Origin: an uncultured Fretibacterium sp.
GTDB lineage: Bacteria > Synergistota > Synergistia > Synergistales > Aminobacteriaceae
Length of the DNA stretch: 64,000 bases
Reading direction: 5' to 3'
NCBI GenBank assembly: GCA_946186205.1
Contig: CAMHMH010000007.1
Span: 62,001 to 126,000, forward strand
In this document: positions 7,786 through 17,011 of the stretch, piece by piece
Position numbering within the stretch: the first letter of the stretch is position 1
Layout: every line of letters starts with the position of its first letter
Notes under the pieces: model-generated
Told to the model about the DNA's origin: nothing
What the model saw: the letters and a program-made list of their open reading frames with translations, nothing else
Databases searched by the model: none
Position numbers and translations under genes: made by a program

Positions 7786-10419
7786 TTATCTCTTCAGGTT
7801 GACGACTTCCTCAAGAATCTGATCACTCACTGTAACGACTCTTGTGTTTGCCTGGAAGCCTCTCTGCGCGATTATGAGGTGAGTGAACTCTTCTGTCAAA
7901 TCGACGTTGGACATTTCGACGTACTGACCCATGATTGTGCCTTTACCGTTTGAGCCTGCCCCGTCAATATTCGCTGTGCCTGAGTTGACGGAAGCCTGGA
8001 ACATAGTATTGCCGACCTTTTCGAGTCCCTGCTCATTCGCGAAAGTTGCGAGTGCCACGCGGTAAAGAGGAATGCTTATGCCGTTTGAGTATGAGCCTGT
8101 AATTGTTCCGTTTGCTGCTACTGAGTAATTCTTCAAGATGCCCATTGTGTAGCCGTCCTGATAAACAGCCTTTGTTGTTGTCTCTGAAGCGAACTGAGTT
8201 ACGCCGAGAAGAGGATTGCCGCTTCCGCCGAAATTGAGAACCACATCGCTGTTGGGCTGTCCGTTCAGGCTGAAAGGAAGAGTGATTGTTACTTCTGCAT
8301 TGTCCGTGCTTCTTGTCGAGCCGTTGCTGAGGAAAGCTATTGAGTTGTTCACGAGTCCTGAGCCGTCAAACTCAATCTCGCCTGTTCTCGGTTCGGGCAT
8401 GACGTTTGACATAATATCGTTGCCGTTATCGTCCTGCTCAACTATGAACGCTTCCCATCTCCAGCGGTTCTCGGTGATTTTCTTGTACGTAACTTCGAGG
8501 GTGTGAGTCTTTCCGTCGTCGTCGTAGATTGTCTGCTTCGTCGCGTGATAGCCTCCCTGTGAAGTTGCGCCGACTGTTGACCATGAGCCGAGCTGATCCG
8601 TTGAAGCCGGTGTGTCGAGAGTCTGAGCTAACATGAAATTGAGCGAGTCAGCTTTTGTGCTTGCGCTGCTTGCTGTACCTGCTGTAATCTGGAAGTTAGG
8701 CCCGGCTCCTGTTGCCTGATCCGTTATGACGCGGAAACCGAGAGGAACATTATCATTTGTTGTTTCGTTCCAGTCCACGCGGTCAAATGAGCCGTCTGCG
8801 TTGAAGTATACGTTTGCTTCAATCTTGTGCATACTCTTTGAGACGAGTGGGTTGGTGCTTCCGGGTATGTAGTCGTAAGCGTAACTGCTTGCTATCTGGT
8901 CTGCTGTTGCTCCCGCCGTGTTGAGTGCTGCGAGATCCGCATTGCTGTAGCCGTGATACCATAAGACCATTTTTGAGACTGTTTTGCCCAAGTCTGAAGG
9001 AGTCTGCGCGGTCATATTGCTTTCTTCAAACTCTGCTATGAAGTTGAACTCCTGCTGTATTCTTTCGTCCCCGCTCGTAAGTGCGACAGTAGGCGCGCCG
9101 GAAATCGTGAAGTTAGCATAGTCCATTTTGCTCTTAACATTGTAGTTAAAAACGGTGCCGTCAATTTTGAGGTGAGTTGCTCTGCTCTGCTCTGCTGTTG
9201 CGTCTGTGTTCTCAAGGTCTGCGCGGAGTCCGTTAAGAGTCGTTGCTATTTCGTTGTTGTCATCGTCAGCAAGAACTACTGAGCGCATCTGCAAAATCCC
9301 GGTGCTGTCATCATAGCTTGCTGTGAAATATTTCGGCGGGACTTGGCCGGGGAATCTGTACACGGGCTTGTAGTATGACTCTATTGTGGCTGGAGTCGGA
9401 GTTGTGGCTGCTGTTGTCTTGTTGATTGTCGCCTGAAGTGCTGTGCCGTTCACCGTAACAAGATTGTTATTCTCATCGAGCCAACCCACAAGGTTTGACG
9501 GAAGATCTGTATTAGGGTCTTCGTTCGTTGTCTCTGTCGCTGTATAGTTTGTTCCGTCATAGCTTATTGTCGGAAGCCTCAGAGTCGGAAGTCCCGTCGT
9601 GCTGTCTATCCCTGTTATGTCAAATTTGATGCCGGTTGTTTCACCGCCGCTTGCCAGTGAGAAATTAAGGTAGTTCACTCCCAGAGTCGAATTGTCCGTT
9701 GCTGTTGCGGGCGTAAGGTTTGCTGTTGCATCAAAGCTCGTTGAGAAGCTCATATCATACTCGACACCGTTCATCGGGACTTTAGCCATTCCCGCGTTCA
9801 GCCCGTCAGCACCTGCTACAGCATTGTACGGAAGATCCGCGAAACCGTAAGCAAGAAAATTCTTCTGCCTGCTGTCAAGATTGCACTGATAATCAACGCG
9901 GGTTGTCTTCTTTGCTTCCATCTTCTGCCCCAAAGGTATATTCACCGTTGAGAGTTCTGCGGCCTGCTGAAATCCCTCAAGTGCTGTCTCCTCCATCTTG
10001 TAGCCCTGAAGTTTATAGCCTGATCCCGACTGAACCATATCACCGTTCCCGTCAAGAGTGCACGCTCCCGAACGGCTGTAAAGCTGCGTGGCCTCATCGC
10101 CCTGTGAGTAGACAAAGAATCCCCTGTCCTGAATCATCATGTCCGACGCATTCCCGGTGTATGAGCCTGAACCCTGAGTGTGTATCGTCTCGATTGCCGC
10201 AACGCTAACGCCTAAACCTACCTGCGCGGGGTTAATTCCTCCCCTGTTGCCGTCCGCGCCTGAAGCGTATTTGCTCGCCTGATACATCAAGTCCGCGAAT
10301 ATCGTATTGTCCTTCTTGAAGCCTGTTGTGTTTGCGTTGGATATGTTGTTGCCCGTCACGTCGAGCATGGTCTGGTGAGCGCGAACACCCGTTACCGCTG
10401 TCATCAATGATCTTAACAT
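7786..10419 (-). CDS. flgE: Flagellar hook protein FlgE, unusually long
   Basis: Builds the hook joining rod and filament. The N-terminus (MLRSLMTAVTGVRAHQ, then GNNISNANTTGFK) is the family's polymerisation helix, and the C-terminus (VEMSNVDLTEEFTHLI, then QRGFQANTRVV) is the partner helix. At 877 residues it is about twice the usual 400 or so. The extra length is a Thr/Asn/Ala-rich central region, presumably enlarged surface-exposed D2-D3 domains. It is the last gene of the operon; flgD lies upstream after about 100 bp. Confidence 0.95.
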   Translation of the reverse strand: MLRSLMTAVTGVRAHQTMLDVTGNNISNANTTGFKKDNTIFADLMYQASKYASGADGNRGGINPAQVGLGVSVAAIETIHTQGSGSYTGNASDMMIQDRGFFVYSQGDEATQLYSRSGACTLDGNGDMVQSGSGYKLQGYKMEETALEGFQQAAELSTVNIPLGQKMEAKKTTRVDYQCNLDSRQKNFLAYGFADLPYNAVAGADGLNAGMAKVPMNGVEYDMSFSTSFDATANLTPATATDNSTLGVNYLNFSLASGGETTGIKFDITGIDSTTGLPTLRLPTISYDGTNYTATETTNEDPNTDLPSNLVGWLDENNNLVTVNGTALQATINKTTAATTPTPATIESYYKPVYRFPGQVPPKYFTASYDDSTGILQMRSVVLADDDNNEIATTLNGLRADLENTDATAEQSRATHLKIDGTVFNYNVKSKMDYANFTISGAPTVALTSGDERIQQEFNFIAEFEESNMTAQTPSDLGKTVSKMVLWYHGYSNADLAALNTAGATADQIASSYAYDYIPGSTNPLVSKSMHKIEANVYFNADGSFDRVDWNETTNDNVPLGFRVITDQATGAGPNFQITAGTASSASTKADSLNFMLAQTLDTPASTDQLGSWSTVGATSQGGYHATKQTIYDDDGKTHTLEVTYKKITENRWRWEAFIVEQDDNGNDIMSNVMPEPRTGEIEFDGSGLVNNSIAFLSNGSTRSTDNAEVTITLPFSLNGQPNSDVVLNFGGSGNPLLGVTQFASETTTKAVYQDGYTMGILKNYSVAANGTITGSYSNGISIPLYRVALATFANEQGLEKVGNTMFQASVNSGTANIDGAGSNGKGTIMGQYVEMSNVDLTEEFTHLIIAQRGFQANTRVVTVSDQILEEVVNLKR

Positions 10420-10523
10420 GTCGTGTGTTTCCCTCCTGATGTGAAATTTTCTGTGAATTATATCCTTGTTTCTATGGGCGTGCGTCCTTCGTGCCGTGTC
10501 TCGTCCATGAGAGCAATTTTATT

Positions 10524-10985
10524 CTAGCTGATTACCGATACGCCTTCAACTTTCTCAAGAGGCACTTCACCTTCTGTTGTGTCTAATATTGTGCCTTCCT
10601 TCGGGTCAAACCATACATGATTCACAACCGCTACTTTCTGAGTCGCTTCTTCTCCGTCGCCTGCCGTGAAAGCTACTGCCTTCCCTATGTACTGTACAGC
10701 ATTGAACTTGTTAGCCTCTGACATGCTTGTGAGTGTCTTGTTCATGTTCTGCATCTGCTCAAGGCTTGAGAATGTAGCCATCTGTGAAATAAATTCCCTG
10801 TCCTCCATAGGATTCAGGGGATCCTGATTCGACAGCTCCGCGACTAACAGCTTCAGGAATGCGTCCTTTCCGAGAGCGTCATTTGTTGCTGTCGTTGCTG
10901 ATGATGTATTACTTGTGCTTGTTGTGCTTGTCGTTGTGTTTATGTTAGCAAGATTTGTGTAGCTGTTTACGTCTGTTACGGGCAT
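10524..10985 (-). CDS. flgD: Flagellar hook assembly (capping) protein FlgD
   Basis: Caps the growing hook and is needed for FlgE polymerisation. At 153 residues it is a short form. The first 35 residues are a Ser/Thr/Asn-rich disordered export signal. The conserved core (DAFLKLLVAELSNQDPLNP, then FISQMATFSSLEQM) is clear at about 40-80. The usual C-terminal FlgD Ig-like/tudor domains are absent or much reduced, as in several Gram-positive short FlgDs. AAAGGAG precedes the ATG. It lies between fliK and flgE, as expected. Confidence 0.93.
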   Translation of the reverse strand: MPVTDVNSYTNLANINTTTSTTSTSNTSSATTATNDALGKDAFLKLLVAELSNQDPLNPMEDREFISQMATFSSLEQMQNMNKTLTSMSEANKFNAVQYIGKAVAFTAGDGEEATQKVAVVNHVWFDPKEGTILDTTEGEVPLEKVEGVSVIS

Positions 10986-11000
10986 ATTATCATCTCTCCT

Positions 11001-13286
11001 TTATGCTATCCAGTATAACAGCCCTTCTTCAAGGTCAGCCCTGAAAATTTCTGTGTCATCGTCATCCTCTGAAGGCGTGAAAGCGTAATTGTCTTTCTGG
11101 TTCTGGCCTCCTGAGTCATGACCCTGCCGGCTGCTGTCCTGCTGAACATCTACCGTAAACTCTGACACCTGAACTCCCTGCTGCAATAAATTATCCCTTA
11201 GCTGTGTGAATTGATCCTGCACTATTTGTCGGATTTGCTCATTTGCTACTTTAACAGACGCTTCAACGCCCGATGACGATGAAACAATCTCAACCGAAAT
11301 CCTTCCGAGCGCAGGAGGGTCAACAATAATATTTGCCTTCCTCACTCCGTCAGCGCGTATGAATCTCACAACATTAACTATGCTGTTCCTTAATGCGTTT
11401 GGCCGGGACTGTGTGCCGTCTGACTCATAATTTCCCGTTCTCAAGCTCAAAGGCTGTGCGCTAACTCTCGCCGGGCTTCTGCGTGTCCTCGTTACGCTGT
11501 CAAAAAACATCTGGAAATCGTTAAGTGCTTCCGTCCTGCGAGTCTCATTCCGTGATGTAGCGCGCTGAGTCGTCCGTGAAGTTCCTGCGTGCTGAGTCGG
11601 TTCTTGCTGTGCTGATACCTTTTTGATGTCATGAAATTCAGAAGGCTGACTCGGTTTTGATTCTGTGAGTTCTTCATGGCCGATTCGGTTTTGAGTCGAC
11701 GGTTCGTTTTTGGCGCGTGAAAAATCAGCTTGCGATTCCGAATCAGTGATTGCGACTCCGTCTGATGATGATGCGTGTGTTATTGTCTGAGACTTTCGCG
11801 GAGCGCGTAACGTTTTGGGATTGTCAGCACCCTCTTTAGGCTCTGAAATTTTGCTGTCATTCGGGGCTGTCTGCGCTGGCTGAAACCCGGCCATGATGAT
11901 ATTCGTCCCGCTGGTTTCGTTCTGGCCTTTGGGATTCTGACTCTCACGGCTGATTTTGGGACTCTCGTTCGCTGGCGGCTGTTTAGTTTTAAGAGTATCG
12001 TTATCACTCTGAACATTTGAGTCCTGAGTCGGCGTTTGATTCTTGGGACGTTCGGTTTCAACTTGCGGATCAAATTCCGTGCTGTCAGATTCACGGCTGA
12101 TATTCTGCGCGTCATTGCGTGAAATTTCCTGTGCTGATTCATCCGTAACGGGTGCTGAGATTTTGCGTTCGGGTTTGCCTGCTGGAGTCCCTGCTGATTT
12201 TCGCGGGCTTTGCTTCGAGTCGTGAACTTTTGCGGGAGTCTCTTTGCGTTCGGCTTGCGTTTCAGCTTCCGGTGCTGCGTTGTGTTCGGCAATGTCAGAT
12301 GTGATTTCAGGCTTTGAAGTTACGCGGGCTGTTTCTTCTGACGGTTCACGGGACTCCGTAACGTTATCGGGCCTGTTGCTTTCGTGCGTAACATGCTGCG
12401 AGCTTTCCGGCTGTTTGATTTCGGGCTTCACGTTTGCTGACTGGGACTCGCTGTCTGTATTCTCTGTGATGTGCCTGCTGTTATCTGTGAGCTTTTGATT
12501 CTTTGTGTCAATTTCGGGTTCAACATGCTGCGAGCTTTCGTGCTGTTTGATTTCGTGCTGTTCGTTTGCTGACTGAGACTCTAAAATTTCGCTGTCTGTA
12601 TTCTGCGTGAATGGCTTGCTGTTATCCGTGAGCTTGTGATTCTGAGTCTCAATTTCTGGCGCAACATTCTGTGTGATTTCTCGCTGTGATGCTTGCGGCT
12701 GTATATTTGCGTCAGGGGCTTTGAGATTATCCGCAGGGTTATGCGGCGCGTTGTTCTCAGTCAAAAACGGTTCAGATATTCCGGGCTTAATCTGTGCTGT
12801 GTCATTCTGAGTTTCAGAGGGCGCAACATCTTCAGGCATTGAGTCATGACGTGCTTCAAATGGAGCGTCAAAATTTGAGTCGTCAGCAACAATACCGTCA
12901 TCAAAATCATTCTGAGCCGAAAAATTTTCATGCCTCTTAACGTTCGTTATTGGATTCCGCTTTACGTCAGCAAAAAGATTCTGCCACGAGGAATTTTTAT
13001 CGGGCAAATTCTGAGGCTCTTCGGGCGTATCGTCTGTGATAAATTCCGTGAGCCTTCCTGAAAATATAGCGTTGTTCGTGTGAATGTGCTGTGAAGTTTC
13101 TGCTGAATGATTCTGAGCTGTGATTTCGTTCTGAGTTGAGGCTGTATTTTCTGTGAGTGAATATTCTGCGATGAGAGCGTCAAAGATTCCCGGAGCTGCC
13201 CCGGTATTTTCCTGCGGTATTATTCCCGGCGTTAAGAGCTGCGTATTGACTTGAGCTTGAAGGAACGAAAATATTTCCGGCGACAT
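11001..13286 (-). CDS. fliK: Flagellar hook-length control protein FliK, with long repetitive N-terminal region
   Basis: Measures hook length and switches the export apparatus from rod/hook to filament substrates. The C-terminal FliK domain (about 635-730) shows the conserved 'PPALGRISVEI' and 'LRDNLLQQGVQVSEFTVDV' blocks. The first 600 residues are low-complexity and rich in Gln, Asn, Ser, Glu and Thr, as expected of an unfolded ruler. It includes a duplicated stretch of about 45 residues at 207-297. At 761 residues it is longer than the typical 400-500, which fits with the enlarged hook protein. Follows the MotE-like gene in the operon. Confidence 0.92.
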   Translation of the reverse strand: MSPEIFSFLQAQVNTQLLTPGIIPQENTGAAPGIFDALIAEYSLTENTASTQNEITAQNHSAETSQHIHTNNAIFSGRLTEFITDDTPEEPQNLPDKNSSWQNLFADVKRNPITNVKRHENFSAQNDFDDGIVADDSNFDAPFEARHDSMPEDVAPSETQNDTAQIKPGISEPFLTENNAPHNPADNLKAPDANIQPQASQREITQNVAPEIETQNHKLTDNSKPFTQNTDSEILESQSANEQHEIKQHESSQHVEPEIDTKNQKLTDNSRHITENTDSESQSANVKPEIKQPESSQHVTHESNRPDNVTESREPSEETARVTSKPEITSDIAEHNAAPEAETQAERKETPAKVHDSKQSPRKSAGTPAGKPERKISAPVTDESAQEISRNDAQNISRESDSTEFDPQVETERPKNQTPTQDSNVQSDNDTLKTKQPPANESPKISRESQNPKGQNETSGTNIIMAGFQPAQTAPNDSKISEPKEGADNPKTLRAPRKSQTITHASSSDGVAITDSESQADFSRAKNEPSTQNRIGHEELTESKPSQPSEFHDIKKVSAQQEPTQHAGTSRTTQRATSRNETRRTEALNDFQMFFDSVTRTRRSPARVSAQPLSLRTGNYESDGTQSRPNALRNSIVNVVRFIRADGVRKANIIVDPPALGRISVEIVSSSSGVEASVKVANEQIRQIVQDQFTQLRDNLLQQGVQVSEFTVDVQQDSSRQGHDSGGQNQKDNYAFTPSEDDDDTEIFRADLEEGLLYWIA
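12396..12668 (-). repeat. In-frame tandem duplication inside fliK (units of about 44-47 codons)
   Basis: Residues 207-253 and 254-297 of FliK are imperfect copies sharing PEIxTxNxKLTDNS, NTDSE, QSAN and ExSSQ. The DNA is also clearly repetitive here, indicating fairly recent duplication within the ruler region. Confidence 0.8.
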
Positions 13287-13317
13287 AGAGAAAACACACC
13301 TTTCTGTTTGTTGTGAA

Positions 13318-14022
13318 TTACCTTTGCTGAGGACGTGCCATTAACTCAGTAATCCTTGCTGCTTTTGTCGGCTTAATTTTTCCCATAATTGAGGCTCTTG
13401 CGTCATTAGGAAGCCTCATCAGCAACTCGACGGCCATTTGATCTCGCAATTGTTCAACGACTGCGGCGGCGTTTCTTGCTGACATGTCCTGATAAGTGCG
13501 GGCTACCTGGTTCATTAATTCCTGCTCTTGCTCTGTAGGGCCGTTTGTTGATGCGCCTGCTGCCTGAGTAGTTTCCTGTGCTCTGAGTCTTCTCTGTCTT
13601 CTTGAAACGTCGCGTGATAATTCGACGAGTGCGAGTTCTCTGCGTTCGTAGACTTCCATTCTTGCAACGTCTCTGCTTTCGAGTGAGCGTTCGAGAGCGT
13701 CAAGCCTTCTCTGCCATTGCTCAAGCTCAACGGCTCTTCTTTGCTCAGAAGTCAGCGCGTAAAACTCCGGCACCTGAAAAAATTCTGCGAGCTTAGGCCC
13801 GAAATAAGGCACGCGGGGTATAGTCTCCCAGAAAAGCGGACGGCCGTCCCAGATTCCGCTCAGGTGCATTCCGACGGCTGTACCGAGTCCAAGCAGCAAC
13901 ATCCACAAAAAGAACGTGAACTTGCCAATGCCTTTCTTCTTTTTCTTTTTGCGTACTGCTGGAGCGGGTGTATTTTCTGCGGGTGCTTCTGTCTGAGGAG
14001 CAGCGGGTCTTTCTTCTGCCAT
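13318..14022 (-). CDS. MotE-like membrane protein of the flagellar operon
   Basis: 234 residues. A Pro/Ala-rich N-terminus ends in a lysine run, then one membrane segment follows (about 35-52, FTFFLWMLLLGLGTAVGM). Next comes a long charged coiled coil (about 100-150) and a C-terminal helical domain (MELLMRLPNDARASIMGKI-type motif) similar to the MgtE N-terminal domain. This layout is that of MotE/YlxF-type proteins encoded between fliJ and fliK, which help stator assembly or stability. The single membrane helix places the bulk of the protein outside the cytoplasm. The start lies 1 bp after the upstream gene's stop and has a GGGAGG site. Confidence 0.75.
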   Translation of the reverse strand: MAEERPAAPQTEAPAENTPAPAVRKKKKKKGIGKFTFFLWMLLLGLGTAVGMHLSGIWDGRPLFWETIPRVPYFGPKLAEFFQVPEFYALTSEQRRAVELEQWQRRLDALERSLESRDVARMEVYERRELALVELSRDVSRRQRRLRAQETTQAAGASTNGPTEQEQELMNQVARTYQDMSARNAAAVVEQLRDQMAVELLMRLPNDARASIMGKIKPTKAARITELMARPQQR

Positions 14023-14023
14023 A

Positions 14024-14593
14024 TTAGCCGGCCTCCCTTAATCGGCGGTATATTGCCATGATATTTTTGACGTAACGTTTTGAGACTTCCGGGATATTTC
14101 CTGAGTCGACTCTTGCCGGGCCTGCGTTGTAAGCCGCGAGTGCTTTCTCAATGTCGCCTCTGTATTTGTCCGTAAGGTCTGAAATGTATCTTGTGCCTCC
14201 GTCAATATTCTGCGCGGGGTCAAAAGGATCATCGACTCCGAGCATCGCTGCTGTACGGGGCATGAGCTGCATTAAACCCTGCGCGCCTTTGTTCGACACA
14301 GCGTCAGTTGTCCAGCCCGACTCAACCTGAATCATCGCGCGTATTAATTCCTGGTCAACGTTATATTTCTCCGCGCACTCTGTGATTATGTCTTTGAGCT
14401 CGTCATAATTTGTTTTGCCGGAGATATTGCTTTTGCTTCTTGCGACTCTCTTTGCCCGTTCAACGTCATTGAGAACGTCAACGAATCTGCTTTTGAGCGG
14501 CTGAGTCTGCTGGTAAGTGTTTGGCATTAACTGCCTGTTAATCTCGTCGATGCGAGTCAAAACTCTTGTTATGTTCGTCAAGTCAGGCCCCAT
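14024..14593 (-). CDS. Lytic transglycosylase (SLT domain), flagellar operon
   Basis: Cleaves peptidoglycan with formation of 1,6-anhydromuramic acid, probably to let the flagellar rod pass the wall. 189 residues. After about 65 residues of linker comes a goose-lysozyme-type SLT domain with the catalytic Glu in QVESGW, the GAQGLMQLMP motif and the AYNAGP motif. No clear signal peptide is visible, so export could be through the flagellar apparatus, as for FlgJ; this is inference. It lies directly between fliJ and the MotE-like gene. Confidence 0.88.
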   Translation of the reverse strand: MGPDLTNITRVLTRIDEINRQLMPNTYQQTQPLKSRFVDVLNDVERAKRVARSKSNISGKTNYDELKDIITECAEKYNVDQELIRAMIQVESGWTTDAVSNKGAQGLMQLMPRTAAMLGVDDPFDPAQNIDGGTRYISDLTDKYRGDIEKALAAYNAGPARVDSGNIPEVSKRYVKNIMAIYRRLREAG

Positions 14594-14596
14594 GAA

Positions 14597-15046
14597 TCAA
14601 TAATCCCCTTTCCGTGAAAATTGCATTGTCGCAACATCATCAAGTTCATTCTGTTCAATGCCTAGTTGTTCGTGAAAATCTGCTTCCTTGAGCTTGTCGA
14701 TATATGTCTCCATGATTCTTACGTCCTTGTGTCTTTCAACGAGCCTTGCTTCAGTCCCTGCGATTCGAGTCCTTACTTCCGCGAGTGAGTCCTGCCCGCG
14801 CAAAATGTCCGTGTTGATTGCATCGATGAACTGACGCTGAAACCATAAATCTGTCGCTGAGACTGCCTGACCTCCTGCCCTGCTGAAGTCTGAGATTGCC
14901 TGCTTCTTTTCGCCTTCAAGCTGTGAGATGTGAGCGATTACTTCACGTTCCTCGCTTCTTTCTGCGGCCAAGATTGCCTGTTCATTCTTTCGGCTGTCCT
15001 CGCGGATTTTCAGTATTCGGTTGAAGCGTGCTATTCTCTCGTTCAT
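14597..15046 (-). CDS. fliJ: Flagellar export chaperone FliJ
   Basis: 149 residues, almost entirely charged coiled coil, starting with the typical MNERIARFNRILKIRE pattern. FliJ links the FliI ATPase to FlhA and escorts rod/hook substrates. The assignment rests on size, composition and position. The start codon overlaps the stop of the RelE-type toxin gene (ATGA, 15043-15046), although the normal upstream partner would be fliI, which lies beyond the toxin-antitoxin pair. Confidence 0.85.
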   Translation of the reverse strand: MNERIARFNRILKIREDSRKNEQAILAAERSEEREVIAHISQLEGEKKQAISDFSRAGGQAVSATDLWFQRQFIDAINTDILRGQDSLAEVRTRIAGTEARLVERHKDVRIMETYIDKLKEADFHEQLGIEQNELDDVATMQFSRKGDY

Positions 15047-15360
15047 GGCTGAAACATGGAGTCAATATCTCGCCCGGCATATGCAACACGTATAATGCTG
15101 ACAGTGTGAGAGGCATCATCAACGCAGTACATAATCATGAATTTGTCGGAAGGCATATAGCGTATCTCCTGTCCTTTTCGGTCTTTTCTGCGCACACGGT
15201 ATCTTTTTGGAAGCAGAGTCAGAGATGAAGCAGACGAAAATATTTTGTCCGAAATTTTTTGAGCAGCAGAAGGATTATCCAGTTTGCCAGCAATGTAAGC
15301 ATGTATACTGTTTATATCTTCAATAGCCGGGAACGTTATAACCAGCCTATATTCTGCCAT
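15043..15360 (-). CDS. RelE/ParE-family toxin inside the flagellar operon
   Basis: 105 residues with the RelE/ParE plasmid-stabilisation fold pattern: an N-terminal strand, helix 'AIEDINSIHAYIAGKL' with the NPSAA motif, P-x-RY in the middle and the 'IRYMPSDKFMIMY' to 'VSIIRVAYAGRD' strand pair. Members either cleave mRNA on the ribosome or poison gyrase; the sequence does not decide which. Its start overlaps the antitoxin gene by 14 bp and its stop overlaps the fliJ start by 4 bp. It therefore appears translationally coupled on both sides. Confidence 0.85.
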   Translation of the reverse strand: MAEYRLVITFPAIEDINSIHAYIAGKLDNPSAAQKISDKIFSSASSLTLLPKRYRVRRKDRKGQEIRYMPSDKFMIMYCVDDASHTVSIIRVAYAGRDIDSMFQP

Positions 15361-15655
15361 ATTCAGACTCCATTATCTTCCTAGCTTCCTCAAGCGTATA
15401 TACTCTCCCGGCTTCAAGCGCGTCTGTACCTTCCTGAATTGCAGCGTCTATTTCATTTTCTGTCATGCTGTCAAGACATAAAGGCTTGCTCACAGGTACA
15501 TTCAGCTCAACGGGGAAAGCCCTCCGCAAAATTATCTGCCTCGTGAACAAATCTACGGCCATTGAGTACGACATTCCTATTTTACTGAGTATTTCCTCTG
15601 CCCTGCGCTTGATTTCAGGCTCAACTTCTACATATGACATTTCCGCTGTACTCAT
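15347..15655 (-). CDS. RelB/DinJ-family antitoxin inside the flagellar operon
   Basis: 102 residues with the RelB/DinJ ribbon-helix-helix N-terminus (VEVEPEIKRRAEEILSKIGMS, then AVDLFTRQII) and an acidic, flexible C-terminus typical of the toxin-wrapping part. AAAGGAG lies within the end of fliI, about 8 bases before the ATG, and the gene starts 3 bp after the fliI stop. RelB-type antitoxins normally repress their own promoter, but no separate promoter or operator is obvious here, so expression probably follows the flagellar operon. Confidence 0.85.
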   Translation of the reverse strand: MSTAEMSYVEVEPEIKRRAEEILSKIGMSYSMAVDLFTRQIILRRAFPVELNVPVSKPLCLDSMTENEIDAAIQEGTDALEAGRVYTLEEARKIMESEYGRI

Positions 15656-15658
15656 TCT

Positions 15659-17011
15659 CTATTCTCCTTTCTGCTGCTGGTTAGGATACGGCGCAAGCTC
15701 CAGTAATCTTTTGTCGGTCTCCTCAAAGCTCGTAGGGTCTTCAACTCTCTGTGACAAGAAGCCTCTCACGTTCTCCATATTCGCCAATGCCCAGTCAACC
15801 CGCATGTTGCTTCCGGATTTATACGCTCCAATGTTGATTAGGTCTTCTGACTCTGCATACGTCGCAAGAAGATCGCGCACTCTTCCGGCGGCATTCAGAT
15901 GTTCACGAGAGACTAAAGCCGGCATGACTCGACTCACACTGTCAAGAACACTCACAGCGGGGTAAAAATTTCTCGCGGCAATCTTCCTCGACAAAACTAT
16001 ATGGCCGTCAAGAATACCCCTCACTGTGTCAGCAACAGGCTCGTTCATGTCATCACCATCAACAAGCACAGTGTATATACCCGTAATGCTTCCTGTCTCA
16101 CCTGCCCCGGCACGCTCAAGCAATCTCGGCAGCATCTCAAACACTGAAGGCGTGTACCCTCTTGTTGCAGGAGGCTCACCGATTGCGAGACCGATTTCAC
16201 GCTGTGCACGTGCTACCCTTGTTACCGTGTCCATCATCAAGAGAACATCTTTGCCCTGATCCCGGAAGTATTCTGCTATTGCCGTTGCTGTCATGGCCGA
16301 CTTGAGTCGAATCAACGCGGGCTGATCTGAAGTCGCAATCACAAGCACTGAACGCTTGAGTCCTTCAGGCCCTAAATCACGCTCGATAAACTCTCTAACC
16401 TCACGGCCTCGCTCGCCGACAAGCGAAATCACATTAACGTCCGCAGTCGTGTAACGCGCCATCATTCCGAGCAATGTGCTTTTCCCAACGCCTGAACCCG
16501 CAAAGATTCCTATTCGCTGTCCCTTGCCGAGCGTCAGCATTCCGTCAACGACTCTCACTCCCACGCTTAAAGGAGTGTCGACCATCTTTCGCCGCAAAGG
16601 GTGAGGAGGAGTCGCGTACAACGGGTAAAAGTCGCTCGCTGCTATCGGCCCTTTGTCATCAATCGGATTCCCTAAGCCGTCAAGAACACGCCCCAATAAC
16701 GCATCACCTACAGGGACTTCAAGCGGTCTATTCGTCGACACAACATCACAGCCCGGCCCGACTTCCTGCAACGCTCCCAAAGGCATAAGAAGCACTCTGT
16801 CGCCGCGAAAGCCAACGACCTCAGCGTCAAGTTCGTGTGAGCCGTCCCGAAATTGTATGTGGCACAAATCACCGACTCTTACGTCTGGCCCCTGCGACTC
16901 AGCAACGAGTCCCACAACCTGAACAATTCGCCCGTTGATTTTGACTAACGGCTTCTGCAACAAGTCAACCGCAAAGAGCTGGAACAAATCAATATCATCA
17001 ACATCATTCAT
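15659..17011 (-). CDS. fliI: Flagellum-specific export ATPase FliI
   Basis: Hexameric ATPase that energises flagellar type III export, related to F1 beta. 450 residues with the Walker A GSGVGKST at 172-179, Walker B 'VLLMMDTVTRVARAQREIGLA', and the FliI-specific 'GEPPATRGYTPSVF' loop. Its ATG overlaps the fliH stop by 4 bp. Unusually, the next two genes are a toxin-antitoxin pair rather than fliJ. Confidence 0.97.
   Translation of the reverse strand: MNDVDDIDLFQLFAVDLLQKPLVKINGRIVQVVGLVAESQGPDVRVGDLCHIQFRDGSHELDAEVVGFRGDRVLLMPLGALQEVGPGCDVVSTNRPLEVPVGDALLGRVLDGLGNPIDDKGPIAASDFYPLYATPPHPLRRKMVDTPLSVGVRVVDGMLTLGKGQRIGIFAGSGVGKSTLLGMMARYTTADVNVISLVGERGREVREFIERDLGPEGLKRSVLVIATSDQPALIRLKSAMTATAIAEYFRDQGKDVLLMMDTVTRVARAQREIGLAIGEPPATRGYTPSVFEMLPRLLERAGAGETGSITGIYTVLVDGDDMNEPVADTVRGILDGHIVLSRKIAARNFYPAVSVLDSVSRVMPALVSREHLNAAGRVRDLLATYAESEDLINIGAYKSGSNMRVDWALANMENVRGFLSQRVEDPTSFEETDKRLLELAPYPNQQQKGE

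Noticed and set aside
13602-14061. Plus-strand open frames opposite the MotE-like gene
   Set aside because: Shadows of a real minus-strand gene; no ribosome-binding site and basic, unlikely composition.
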